Assembly: GCA_019694735.1 (NCBI GenBank)
Contig: JAIBBJ010000115.1
Coordinates: 1-49,042, forward strand
Length of the DNA stretch: 49,042 nt
Direction of reading: 5' to 3'
From: Gemmatimonadaceae bacterium
GTDB lineage: Bacteria; Gemmatimonadota; Gemmatimonadetes; Gemmatimonadales; Gemmatimonadaceae
The notes under the pieces were generated by a model. The model worked only from the letters and a program-made list of their open reading frames with translations, did not search any database and was not told the origin of the DNA. Positions 7,938 through 15,585 of the stretch are shown one piece after another; the first letter of the stretch is position 1; each line of letters starts with the position of its first letter. The translations under genes were made by a program, and so were the position numbers.

Positions 7938-9705
7938 GCGCGGTCCCCTGCCGCAGGTACAGCCAGAGCAGCGCGGCCGTCACGCCGGAGACCGCGAGCT
8001 TGAGCTCCAGCGGCCACCACGGGATCGGCGAGACGAACCCCTCGAGCAGGCCGGCGAAGAGCAGCAGGAAGGTCGCGCCCGCGACGAGCGTCGCCGCGCG
8101 CCGCGCATTCTCCACCAGCGCGCGGCGGCGGGTGCGCGGCCCCGGCAGGAAGACCGCCTCGCCCATCAGCAGCCCGCCGGCACCGGCGAGGCAGATCGCC
8201 GTCAGCTCGAGCACCCCGTGCGGCGCAACGAATGCGAGGATCAGCGGGAAGATCCCCTTCGCGGCGTAGAGCCCGAAGATCGCCCCGATGCTGAACCCGT
8301 TGCTCACGAGCACCCAGAGCGTGAGGATGCCGGCGGTGATGCCGCTCGCGAAGGCGAGGAACGCGACCTGGACGTTGTTCGAGATGATGCCGGTGGCCAT
8401 CACCGGGCGGTGGATCTCGGGGACGTCGATGTAGCCGCCACCCTCGCGCGCGGCGCGGACGCCGTCCTCCGCGCGGTCGAACATCGCCGGCGGGAGGAAC
8501 GCGGCGGCGGCTTCGGGGTCGCGCCGCACGGCGAAGGCCGTGACGGCCATCGGGACGAAGAGCAGCAGCGCCGCCAGCGCGACCGCGCGGGAGGAACGCC
8601 GGATCTCCTGCGGCACGGTGAAGAACAGGAAGCGCACGACCTCGGCCGGCGCGACCGCGCGCCGCCGGTAGAGCAGGTTGTGCGCGCCGGCGACGAGCCG
8701 GTTCAGGTAGAAGACCTCGGCGCTCTCCCCGCCGCGCGTGGCCGTGCGCAGGCGCGCGAGGTCGGCGGTCAGCTCGCGGTACTCGGCGACGAACTCGCGC
8801 ACCCCGCGTTCCCCGAGGCTGCGCAAGCCGCCGCCCTGCGCCGCCTGGAGCCGCCCGGCGAACGCCGCCCAGCGCGGCGCGTTCGCGGCGACGATCGCGT
8901 GCCGCTCGCGCGCCGCGCCGGTGTCGCGGCGCACCGCCGCGCCCTGCCGGCGCGCCTCACCCTCGGCGGCATGCAGCGCGACGAGCCGCGCGAGCGGCGA
9001 CTGGCCCTCGTAGGGCTTGAGCGCCTCGGCGAAGCGTGCGGCGAGCTGCGCGACGAACGCGGCGCGGCGCGACGGGTCGAGCTCCCCTCGCCGTTCGACG
9101 AAGCGCGCCAGCAGCGCGAACTCCGGCTCGGTGAGCTCCGCGGTGAGGCGCGGCGCGGCCACCGCGGCGGGGGACGCGGGGCGCGCGGCGGCCGGCAGCG
9201 ACGGCAGGAGGGCCTCGCGCACGACCAGCGTCCCGCCCGCGATGTCGCCGAGCCGTTTCGCGCGCGGGTTGAGGATCATCGTGATCAGCCCGACGCCGTA
9301 GCTGAAGCCCGGCTGCATGTCCACGATGCGCATGAGGTTCCGGACCGCCGACGACGCGAACGTGACCGAGAGCCCACCGTCGCGCACCACCCGGAGCCGC
9401 ATCGCGCGCTTGCCGATCGTGCGGCCGTCCGCGAGCGCCTCGAACAGCACATAGTAGAGCCAGGTGACCGCGAACTGCGCGAGCACCAGCAGCGCGAGCG
9501 CCCAGCCGAAGACCGCGTCGGCGCTCGCGCCCTCGCCGAGCCGGCCGCGCAGCATCGACATCGCGACGACGTAGATGCCGATGATCACGACCAGGCAGAC
9601 CAGGAGGTCGAGGATCGCCGCCGCCACGCGCGATCCGACGCCCGCGAGGTCGTACGAGACGACGACGAGCTCGGGGGTCTCGACCTCGATCCGGTCGCCG
9701 ATCAC
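7897..9705 (-). CDS. RDD-SpoIIM fusion membrane protein
   Basis: The 602 residues join two families that are normally separate genes. Residues 1-170 are an RDD domain: G-V-G-S-R-V-A-A-A-I-L-D at the first helix, then K-R-A-M-R-L-R-V-V and R-N-L-M-R-I-V-D. Residues 170-280 are a soluble helical linker. Residues 280-590 form a stage II sporulation protein M domain with the conserved Y-L-N-R-L-V-A-G-A-H-N-L-L-Y, then N-N-V-Q-V-A-F-L-A-F and P-H-G-V-L-E-L. No other sporulation gene is present; SpoIIM relatives are common in non-sporulating bacteria beside MoxR genes. The GTG start abuts the stop of the upstream lipoprotein gene directly. The RDD role is unknown; transport or membrane remodelling is possible. 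Confidence 0.87.
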   Translation of the reverse strand: MIGDRIEVETPELVVVSYDLAGVGSRVAAAILDLLVCLVVIIGIYVVAMSMLRGRLGEGASADAVFGWALALLVLAQFAVTWLYYVLFEALADGRTIGKRAMRLRVVRDGGLSVTFASSAVRNLMRIVDMQPGFSYGVGLITMILNPRAKRLGDIAGGTLVVREALLPSLPAAARPASPAAVAAPRLTAELTEPEFALLARFVERRGELDPSRRAAFVAQLAARFAEALKPYEGQSPLARLVALHAAEGEARRQGAAVRRDTGAARERHAIVAANAPRWAAFAGRLQAAQGGGLRSLGERGVREFVAEYRELTADLARLRTATRGGESAEVFYLNRLVAGAHNLLYRRRAVAPAEVVRFLFFTVPQEIRRSSRAVALAALLLFVPMAVTAFAVRRDPEAAAAFLPPAMFDRAEDGVRAAREGGGYIDVPEIHRPVMATGIISNNVQVAFLAFASGITAGILTLWVLVSNGFSIGAIFGLYAAKGIFPLILAFVAPHGVLELTAICLAGAGGLLMGEAVFLPGPRTRRRALVENARRAATLVAGATFLLLFAGLLEGFVSPIPWWPLELKLAVSGVTAALLWLYLRQGTAPTARPAPSAPGSD

Positions 9706-10986
9706 CTACGGCTCCTGGAGGTGCACCCGGTCCACGGCCAGGAGCCGGCCGGCGACCCCGGCGGGCGCGTCCTCCATGACCACCACCGGACGCCCGTCGA
9801 TCGTGCGGGCCTCGAGCGTCACCCGGCGACCGCGGCCCGTCCACTGCTGCGTCCCGCCAGGGCCGGGGGCCGGGCCGGCGCCCGCGGCCTCGAGCCCGAG
9901 CCGCCGGGCGACCACGCGGCCCATGATGTCGCGGAACTCCGCGGCCTCGACCGGCGAGTCCCAGACGGTCACCCAGCCGAGCGCGGGCCCGGCCGGCGTC
10001 TCGATGACCTGATACCGGTCGCCGTCCCAGCCCATCCCCGCCGCGACGGCGGTCCCCTCGTGCTTGAGGTGCTCGAACACGAGGAGCCGCACCTCGAACT
10101 CGCCGAGGCCGTCCTCGTGCAGCAGCGCGCCGAGGCGCGGCGGCGCGAGCGTGACGCGCGTGGGGAGGTCCGGCGTGTCCGAGAGGTACTTGTCGGGATG
10201 GAGGATCTGCTCGGTGCTCGCCGCGAACGGCGTGAAGGGCGTCTGCCCGGACCGCGCGCGCTTGAACTGCCGGATGAACTCGGCCCCGCTCAGGTACGGG
10301 AAGAGCAGCGTCTCCTGGATGAGCATGGGAGCGTTCGCGAAGCGCGGCATCGAGGCCTGCGCCGAGCGGATCGTCTCGCGCACGCGGTCCCAGCCGCCCG
10401 GGATGCGCATCGACAGGTCGTTGCCGTCCGTCATCACGATGATCTGCTCGTAGGTCGCCTGCCCCTCGATCACCGCCTGCATCGCGACCATGCGGTCGTT
10501 GTCCCCCTTCAGGGTCTGCACCGAGTCGAGGCGGGTGTGCTGGTCCTGGAGCGCGTGCATCAGCTCGTGGGTGATCGTCACCTCGCGGATCTCGGGCGAG
10601 GCATCGCGGTTCACGTAGAGCACCTTCGTCGCCGGGTCGTAGTAGCCGGCGACCTGCTCGGTGAGCAGGTCGATGAAGAACTTCCGGAGGTCGAGCGTGT
10701 CGGGGAGGAGGCCGAAGAGGCGGTACGCCTGCTGCGCGCCGGCGAACTCCAGCGGTGTCATCTGCTCGTTGAACTGCTGCTCGACGAAGGTGCGGATCTC
10801 GTCGCGCGAGCGCTCCTGCAGCACCGGCAGCGCGCGGAACGCGAGCCCGGACGATTCCTCGAGCGCGGGGATCGCCTCGCGGACCTGGCGCTTGTACGGC
10901 CCCTCGTATCCCGGCGGCTCCTTCGCGCAGGCGGCGGCGAGGAGGGCGAGGAGCGCGAGGGAGGCGAGGCGGCGGGCGGTCGGCAT
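9706..10986 (-). CDS. Lipoprotein, putative zinc metalloprotease (HExxH)
   Basis: The 426-residue protein has a lipoprotein signal peptide ending L-A-A-A-C, with the lipidated Cys at residue 20. I therefore start at the ATG at 10986 and not at upstream in-frame codons. A zinc protease motif H-E-L-M-H lies at 140-144, and a downstream E-G-Q-A-T-Y with Glu174 could supply the third ligand in gluzincin style. The surrounding T-I-T-H-E-L-M-H-A-L-Q-D-Q-H is a strong metalloprotease context. I do not recognise the family by name. The gene lies upstream of the RDD-SpoIIM gene with no gap, so the two are probably co-transcribed. An envelope protease or chaperone role is inferred. Confidence 0.75.
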   Translation of the reverse strand: MPTARRLASLALLALLAAACAKEPPGYEGPYKRQVREAIPALEESSGLAFRALPVLQERSRDEIRTFVEQQFNEQMTPLEFAGAQQAYRLFGLLPDTLDLRKFFIDLLTEQVAGYYDPATKVLYVNRDASPEIREVTITHELMHALQDQHTRLDSVQTLKGDNDRMVAMQAVIEGQATYEQIIVMTDGNDLSMRIPGGWDRVRETIRSAQASMPRFANAPMLIQETLLFPYLSGAEFIRQFKRARSGQTPFTPFAASTEQILHPDKYLSDTPDLPTRVTLAPPRLGALLHEDGLGEFEVRLLVFEHLKHEGTAVAAGMGWDGDRYQVIETPAGPALGWVTVWDSPVEAAEFRDIMGRVVARRLGLEAAGAGPAPGPGGTQQWTGRGRRVTLEARTIDGRPVVVMEDAPAGVAGRLLAVDRVHLQEP

Positions 10987-11053
10987 CGGCGACGACGGTC
11001 GGGGGGCGGGGGCGCGGCCGCGCGGCGGCCGCCGGAGGGGCAGGCCGGGCGCG

Positions 11054-11875
11054 TCAGCCCAGCGTGGAGAGATACCAGGCGAGCGCCTGGTCCCCGAAAA
11101 GCAACGCGAGCATCCCGGCGGGGGCAAGGAAGACGCCGAACGGGACGTGCGGGAGCTCGAACGCGGTGCCGGCGCGCCGGCTGCGGAGCCATCCCACCGG
11201 GGCGACGAGGAGCCCGAAGGCGAGGACCGCGAGGAATGCGGCGAAGAACGTGGTGAGGAGGGTGCGCCCGGGGCCGACCATCGCGCCGACGAAGGCCATC
11301 AGCGTCTCGTCCCCCTGTCCCATCGCCTCCTTCCCGAGCGCGGCCTCGCCGAGCCAGCCGATGATGCGGATGAGGCCCGCGCCGACGCAGGCGCCGATGA
11401 GCGCGTCCCACGGTCCGGCGAACGGCCACGGGTCGTCGAGTACGAACAGCCCGACGACCGGCATCACGAGCGCGAAGAGGAAGCCGAAGACCGTGAAGCC
11501 GTCGGGGATCAGGTAGTGCTTCGCGTCGGTGATCGCGATGCCGAGGAGCACGGTCGCCGCCACCGCCACGCGCACGCCGTTGAGGCCGTAGCCGAACTCC
11601 CAGAGGCTCCAGAGCCATGCCGCGCCGACCACCGCCTCCACCAGCGGGTACTGCGCGCTGATCGGCAGGCCGCAATGCCGGCACTTCGCGCGCAGCACGA
11701 GCCACGACGCGATCGGGATGTTGTCGTACCAGGCGATCGGCCGCTCGCAGCGCGGGCACCGCGACCGCGGCCGCACCACCGAGAGCTCGGCCGGCCAGCG
11801 GGCGATGCAGACATTGAGGAACGAGCCGATGCTGGCGCCGACCAGGAAGGTCAGGACGTAGAACAGGGGGATCAC
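11054..11875 (-). CDS. pilD: Prepilin peptidase / N-methyltransferase (PilD/GspO family)
   Basis: This 273-residue inner-membrane aspartyl protease cleaves type IV prepilin or pseudopilin leaders and methylates the new N-terminus. The methyltransferase part has the two zinc Cys pairs C40-x-x-C43 and C65-x-x-C68. The catalytic aspartates are Asp117 (I-T-D-A-K-H) and Asp189 (G-Q-G-D-E-T-L). About seven to eight transmembrane helices are visible. I chose the GTG at 11875 because it gives the canonical hydrophobic start followed by G-S-F-L-N-V. It overlaps the stop of the upstream RNA methyltransferase gene by GTGA. No pilin genes are in the window, so it serves targets encoded elsewhere. Confidence 0.93.
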   Translation of the reverse strand: MIPLFYVLTFLVGASIGSFLNVCIARWPAELSVVRPRSRCPRCERPIAWYDNIPIASWLVLRAKCRHCGLPISAQYPLVEAVVGAAWLWSLWEFGYGLNGVRVAVAATVLLGIAITDAKHYLIPDGFTVFGFLFALVMPVVGLFVLDDPWPFAGPWDALIGACVGAGLIRIIGWLGEAALGKEAMGQGDETLMAFVGAMVGPGRTLLTTFFAAFLAVLAFGLLVAPVGWLRSRRAGTAFELPHVPFGVFLAPAGMLALLFGDQALAWYLSTLG

Positions 11876-12636
11876 GCGCGCGGTCTCAGGGCGTAGAGGG
11901 CGATGCCGGCGGCGACCGCGACGTTGAGCGACTCGACGCCCGGTGCCATCGGTAGGGCGACCAGCCCGGCGCACGCGTCACGCACCGAGGGCTTGAGCCC
12001 CGCACCCTCGTTGCCGACCGCCAGCGCCAGGCGCGCCGGCGGCACCAGGGTCTCCACCGGCGTCCCCTCGGCCGCCGCGCCCCACAGCGGCACGCCGGCG
12101 GCGCCGAGGAACGCGCCGAGCGCCTCCTCGGTACAACTGATCGTCCGATGCCGGAACTGGATGCCCACCGCACTGCGCACCACCTTCGCGTTCCACGGGT
12201 CCACGGTCCCGGGGAGTACGAGCGTCGCGTCCACGCCGAGCGCCGCCGCCGTCCGCAGCAGCGTCCCGACGTTCCCGGGGTCCTGGATGCCGTCCAGCAC
12301 GAGCAGCCGTGCGGTGGGGCCGACCCCGAGGCCGTCGAGCGTCGCCTGCGGCTGCTCGGCGATCGCGAGCACGCCCTGCGGCTGCTCGGTGTCGGTGGCG
12401 GAGAGGAACTCGCGCTCGCTCACCCGGACGACCTCGAGGTCGCGGGCGTGCAGCTGCGCGGCGAGCGCCGCGCCGCGGGGCGTGCGGTCCACGAGGTCGC
12501 AGGTCAGCGCGCCGACGATCCGCAGCGGCGAGGCCAGCAGTTCCTCCACCGTGCGCACCCCTTCGGCGACGAAGAGGCCGCTCCGTTCCCTCGCCTTGCG
12601 GCGTGTCAGGTCCCTCGCTAGGGTCAGTATCCGCAT
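11872..12636 (-). CDS. SpoU/TrmH-family RNA 2'-O-ribose methyltransferase
   Basis: The 254-residue protein is a SPOUT-class methyltransferase of rRNA or tRNA. The N-terminal substrate-binding part has T-R-R-K-A-R-E-R-S-G-L-F-V-A-E-G. The knotted catalytic domain shows motif 1 (D-P-G-N-V-G-T-L-L-R-T-A), motif 2 (L-A-V-G-N-E-G-A-G) and motif 3 (P-M-A-P-G-V-E-S-L-N-V-A-V-A). The ATG at 12636 matches the usual start of the family. An in-frame start 57 bp further upstream would run into the divergent M48 gene. With the chosen start, the ATG overlaps the start of that gene in one CATG. The gene is followed by pilD with a 4-bp overlap. The exact target nucleotide cannot be told. Confidence 0.88.
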   Translation of the reverse strand: MRILTLARDLTRRKARERSGLFVAEGVRTVEELLASPLRIVGALTCDLVDRTPRGAALAAQLHARDLEVVRVSEREFLSATDTEQPQGVLAIAEQPQATLDGLGVGPTARLLVLDGIQDPGNVGTLLRTAAALGVDATLVLPGTVDPWNAKVVRSAVGIQFRHRTISCTEEALGAFLGAAGVPLWGAAAEGTPVETLVPPARLALAVGNEGAGLKPSVRDACAGLVALPMAPGVESLNVAVAAGIALYALRPRA

Positions 12637-13429
12637 GCGCTCCCTGAAGATCCTCGCCCTCGTGGCCGCCGTCTCCGGCTGCGCCGTCTCCACCCAGCAG
12701 GAGGTGGCGATGGGCGCCGGCTATGCCCAGCAGATCGCGAAGGAGCTCCCCCTGGTCCAGGACGCGGAGCTCAATCGGTACCTCAACGTACTCGGCGACT
12801 CGATCGCCCGCATCGCCGACACCCGGAACCTCGACTGGCAGTTCTTCATCGTGGACAGCCGCGACGTGAACGCGTTCGCGGTGCCGGGCGGCTTCATCTA
12901 CGTCAACCGCGGGCTGATCGAGCGGGCGACGAACATGGCGCAGGTGGCCGGCGTGCTCGGGCACGAGATCGGCCACGTGACCATGCGCCACTCGGTGCGG
13001 CAGATGCAGAAGGCGCAGGGCACCAATGTGGGGCTCACCGCCGTCTGCGTGCTCACGAGCATCTGCGAGAGCCAGGCCGCGAACGCCGCGATCAGCATCG
13101 GCGCGAACGCCGCCTTCGCCAACTTCTCGCGGCAGGACGAGGACGAGGCCGACGCGGAGGGCGTGCGCTACGTGATCGCCGCCGGCATCGACCCCGCCGG
13201 CATCCCCGAGATGTTCGAGATCCTGCTCAACGAGCGGAAGACGAAGCCGGACGCGCTCGAGAGCTGGTTCCGTTCGCATCCGCTCGAGGAGTCGCGCATC
13301 GCGGCGGCGCGGGCGCGGATCGCGCGCTACGCGCCCGATGCCTTGCGCGGCCTCACCAAGGACTCCCGGAACTTCCAGGCATTCAAGGCGCGCCTCGCCG
13401 CGCTGCCGCCCTCGCCGCCGTCGCGCTGA
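12635..13429 (+). CDS. M48-family metalloprotease lipoprotein
   Basis: The 264-residue product has a short lipoprotein signal ending V-S-G-C, with Cys16 as the likely lipidated residue. The M48 catalytic motif H-E-I-G-H is at 110-114, and the downstream E-D-E-A-D-A-E-G helix carries the third zinc ligand. The size and the F-A-V-P-G-G-F-I-Y-V-N-R-G-L-I segment are typical of BepA/LoiP-like periplasmic proteases that help outer-membrane protein quality control. The start is fixed by the signal peptide. The ATG lies in a CATG that also holds the start of the divergent methyltransferase gene, so its promoter must sit inside that gene. Confidence 0.9.
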   Translation: MRSLKILALVAAVSGCAVSTQQEVAMGAGYAQQIAKELPLVQDAELNRYLNVLGDSIARIADTRNLDWQFFIVDSRDVNAFAVPGGFIYVNRGLIERATNMAQVAGVLGHEIGHVTMRHSVRQMQKAQGTNVGLTAVCVLTSICESQAANAAISIGANAAFANFSRQDEDEADAEGVRYVIAAGIDPAGIPEMFEILLNERKTKPDALESWFRSHPLEESRIAAARARIARYAPDALRGLTKDSRNFQAFKARLAALPPSPPSR

Positions 13430-13475
13430 CCGCGGGCCGGACCGGCGGATGGGGCCGCCCGCGCCGCCCCGCCGC

Positions 13476-14309
13476 CTAGAGCGACGCGACGAAGCGCTCG
13501 ACGAGCCCGCAGAACGCCTGCGATGCCTGCCGGCCGACCTCGACGACCTCGGCGTGGTCGAGCGGCGCCGGGCTGATGCCTGCCGCCGGGTTCGTGATCA
13601 AGGAGATGCCGGCGACTTCCATGCCGAGCGCGCGCGCCACGACGACCTCGGGGACCGTGCTCATGCCGACGGCGTCGGCACCCATCCGGTCGAGCATGCG
13701 GATCTCCGCCGGGGTCTCGTACGTCGGCCCGAGCAGGCCGGCATAGACGCCGCGCTGCAGCGCGACGCCGGCGTCCCGCGCGACGGTGTCCAGCAGCGCC
13801 GCGAGCCGCGGGCTGTACGGCGCGCTCATGTCCGGGAAGCGCGGCTCGCCCGGCTCCGCCGCGCCGATCAGCGGATTGCGGAACATCAGGTTGAGGTGGT
13901 CGGCGATCAGCATCAGGTCGCCCGGCTTGAATGTGCGGCGGATCCCGCCCGCCGCGTTCGACACGAAGAGCACCCGCGCCCCGAGCGCGTGCACGACGCG
14001 CACGGGGAAGGCGGCCTCCTGTGCCGAGTGGCCCTCGTACATGTGGAACCGGCCGGCCAGCAGCAGGACCTCGCGGCCGCCGAGCGCCCCGCGGATCAGT
14101 TCGCCGCGGTGGCCCTCGACCTTGGGGGCGTGGAAGCCCGGCACCTCGGCGTACGGCACGCGCGTCGCGCCGGTGACACGGTCGGCGAGGGCCCCGAGCC
14201 CGGAGCCGAGCACGATCGCGGCCGCCGGCTGGCGCACGCCGAGCCGCGCCCGGACCGCCTCCGCCGCCGCCTGCGCCGCGACCGCGCCGTGGGGATGCGT
14301 CCCGCTCAT
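13476..14309 (-). CDS. Purine nucleoside phosphorylase
   Basis: The 277-residue trimeric-type purine nucleoside phosphorylase splits inosine or guanosine with phosphate into the base and ribose 1-phosphate. Family landmarks are V-L-G-S-G-L-G in the phosphate loop, E-G-H-R-G, G-R-F-H-M-Y-E-G-H, the purine region S-N-A-A-G-G-I, G-L-L-G-P-T-Y-E-T-P-A-E-I and V-G-M-S-T-V-P-E-V. The length is normal. The ATG overlaps the stop of adenosine deaminase, and the gene ends the four-gene minus-strand operon that begins with the nucleotidase. Together these genes turn AMP into hypoxanthine. Confidence 0.95.
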   Translation of the reverse strand: MSGTHPHGAVAAQAAAEAVRARLGVRQPAAAIVLGSGLGALADRVTGATRVPYAEVPGFHAPKVEGHRGELIRGALGGREVLLLAGRFHMYEGHSAQEAAFPVRVVHALGARVLFVSNAAGGIRRTFKPGDLMLIADHLNLMFRNPLIGAAEPGEPRFPDMSAPYSPRLAALLDTVARDAGVALQRGVYAGLLGPTYETPAEIRMLDRMGADAVGMSTVPEVVVARALGMEVAGISLITNPAAGISPAPLDHAEVVEVGRQASQAFCGLVERFVASL

Positions 14310-15349
14310 CGGACCTCCTGCCGCAGCGCGGCGATCTCGGCGTCCACGCGCGCGAGCAGCACGCGCTTCTCCGCCTCGGGAAGGAACGCGTTCTCGAAGC
14401 CCATCCGCGCGAGGCGGGCGAGTTCGTCCATGGTGAAGCCGAGGTGCGCCGCCGCGAGCCCGTACTCGGTGACGAGGTCGGTCCCGCTCATCAGGCGGTT
14501 GTCGGTGTTCAGCGAGACCTGCAGCCCGGCGTCGAAGTAGGCCCGCAGCGGATGCGCGTCGAGCGACGTGACCGCCCGCGTCTGCAGGTTGCTGGTCAGG
14601 CAGCACTCGACGGCGACGCCCGCCGCCTTCGCCTCGGCGAGCAGCGCCGGGTCCTCGATCAGGCGCGTCCCGTGGCCGATGCGGTGCGCGTGGCAGGCGT
14701 GCATCGCCTGCGCGACCGAGCCGGCCCCGTCCCCTTCGCCGGCATGGCAGGTGCAGGCGAGGCCGTGCGCGGCGCAGTGCTCGAACGCGGCGGCGTGGAC
14801 CGCGGCCGGATGCCCGGCCTCGCCGCCGGCGAGGTCGAACCCGACGACGCCGGCATCCTTGAAGTCGACCGCCAGCCACGCGAGCTCGAGCGACGTCGTG
14901 GGCGGCATGTTCCGGATCGCGCAGATCACCACGCGCGCGACGATGCCATGCTCGCGCTCGGCGCGGCGCAGCCCGCGCAACGAGGCCTCGACCACCTGCG
15001 GACCGGTGAGCCCCTCCCGCACGTTCAGGATCGGCGCGTACCGCGCCTCGAGGTAGCGCACCCCCTCGCGCGCCGCATCCTCGGCGAGCTCGTAGGCGAT
15101 CCGCTCGACCGCCTCGGCCTGCTGCATCACGGAGAGCGTGATGCTGAAGCGCTCGAGGTAGTCCTCCAGGTTCCGGGCGTCGTCCACCCGCATGTAGTCG
15201 CGCAGCGCCTCGGCGTCGTCGCGCGGCATGCGCTTGCGCTGGTCGCGCGCGAGCTCGAGGAGCGTCGCGGGGCGGACCGAGCCGTCGAGGTGGCAGTGCA
15301 GCTCCGCCTTCGGGAGACGGCGCAGCAGGTCGGACGGGATCCGGCTCAT
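14306..15349 (-). CDS. add: Adenosine deaminase
   Basis: The 347-residue enzyme hydrolyses adenosine to inosine and ammonia. It has the metal motif A-E-L-H-C-H-L-D-G-S with His18 and His20, the T-C-H-A-G-E active-site segment, R-I-G-H-G-T-R and S-L-N-T-D-N-R with the catalytic Asp. Its length matches the bacterial family. It lies between the small beta-grasp gene and the phosphorylase with 4-bp overlaps on both sides, so it is translated together with them. Adenine deaminase relatives exist, but the operon context with a nucleotidase and a nucleoside phosphorylase favours adenosine as substrate. Confidence 0.94.
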   Translation of the reverse strand: MSRIPSDLLRRLPKAELHCHLDGSVRPATLLELARDQRKRMPRDDAEALRDYMRVDDARNLEDYLERFSITLSVMQQAEAVERIAYELAEDAAREGVRYLEARYAPILNVREGLTGPQVVEASLRGLRRAEREHGIVARVVICAIRNMPPTTSLELAWLAVDFKDAGVVGFDLAGGEAGHPAAVHAAAFEHCAAHGLACTCHAGEGDGAGSVAQAMHACHAHRIGHGTRLIEDPALLAEAKAAGVAVECCLTSNLQTRAVTSLDAHPLRAYFDAGLQVSLNTDNRLMSGTDLVTEYGLAAAHLGFTMDELARLARMGFENAFLPEAEKRVLLARVDAEIAALRQEVR

Positions 15350-15585
15350 TCGTCGCTGCCGGCGGCTCCGGCGCCGCGCGCCGAGATGAGGCGCATCACG
15401 TAGCCGCCGGAGAGTGGCGTGTCGGCGGGGACGGCGATGCCGCGGCTGTCGGCCACGGCCCGCGTGCCCGCCCGCACGGCGTCGGCCGCCGCCGGGTCCG
15501 CGGCGTGGATGGCGTCGAGCACCGTGCTGCCGGGCGCCACGCTGACGCCCTTCCCGTTCACGAAGACCCGCAGGGGTTCGGTCAT
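15346..15585 (-). CDS. Small beta-grasp (ThiS/MoaD-like) protein of unknown function
   Basis: This 79-residue protein sits in the purine operon with 4-bp overlaps to both neighbours, so it is certainly part of the unit. Its layout fits a ubiquitin-like beta-grasp fold: an L-R-V-F-V-N-G strand, a turn and V-S-V-A-P-G-S, then a helix T-V-L-D-A-I, a central R-A-V-A-D-S-R-G-I-A-V and a terminal T-P-L-S-G-G-Y-V-M-R-L-I strand. This resembles ThiS sulfur carriers, but the tail ends G-A-A-G-S-D-E and has no Gly-Gly terminus, so sulfur carriage is unlikely unless the tail is trimmed. I cannot assign a function; a regulatory subunit of a neighbouring enzyme is possible. Confidence 0.75.
   Translation of the reverse strand: MTEPLRVFVNGKGVSVAPGSTVLDAIHAADPAAADAVRAGTRAVADSRGIAVPADTPLSGGYVMRLISARGAGAAGSDE

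Noticed and set aside
7897-9705. Endospore formation suggested by a SpoIIM domain
   Set aside because: SpoIIM relatives occur widely in non-sporulating bacteria with MoxR genes, and no other sporulation gene is present.
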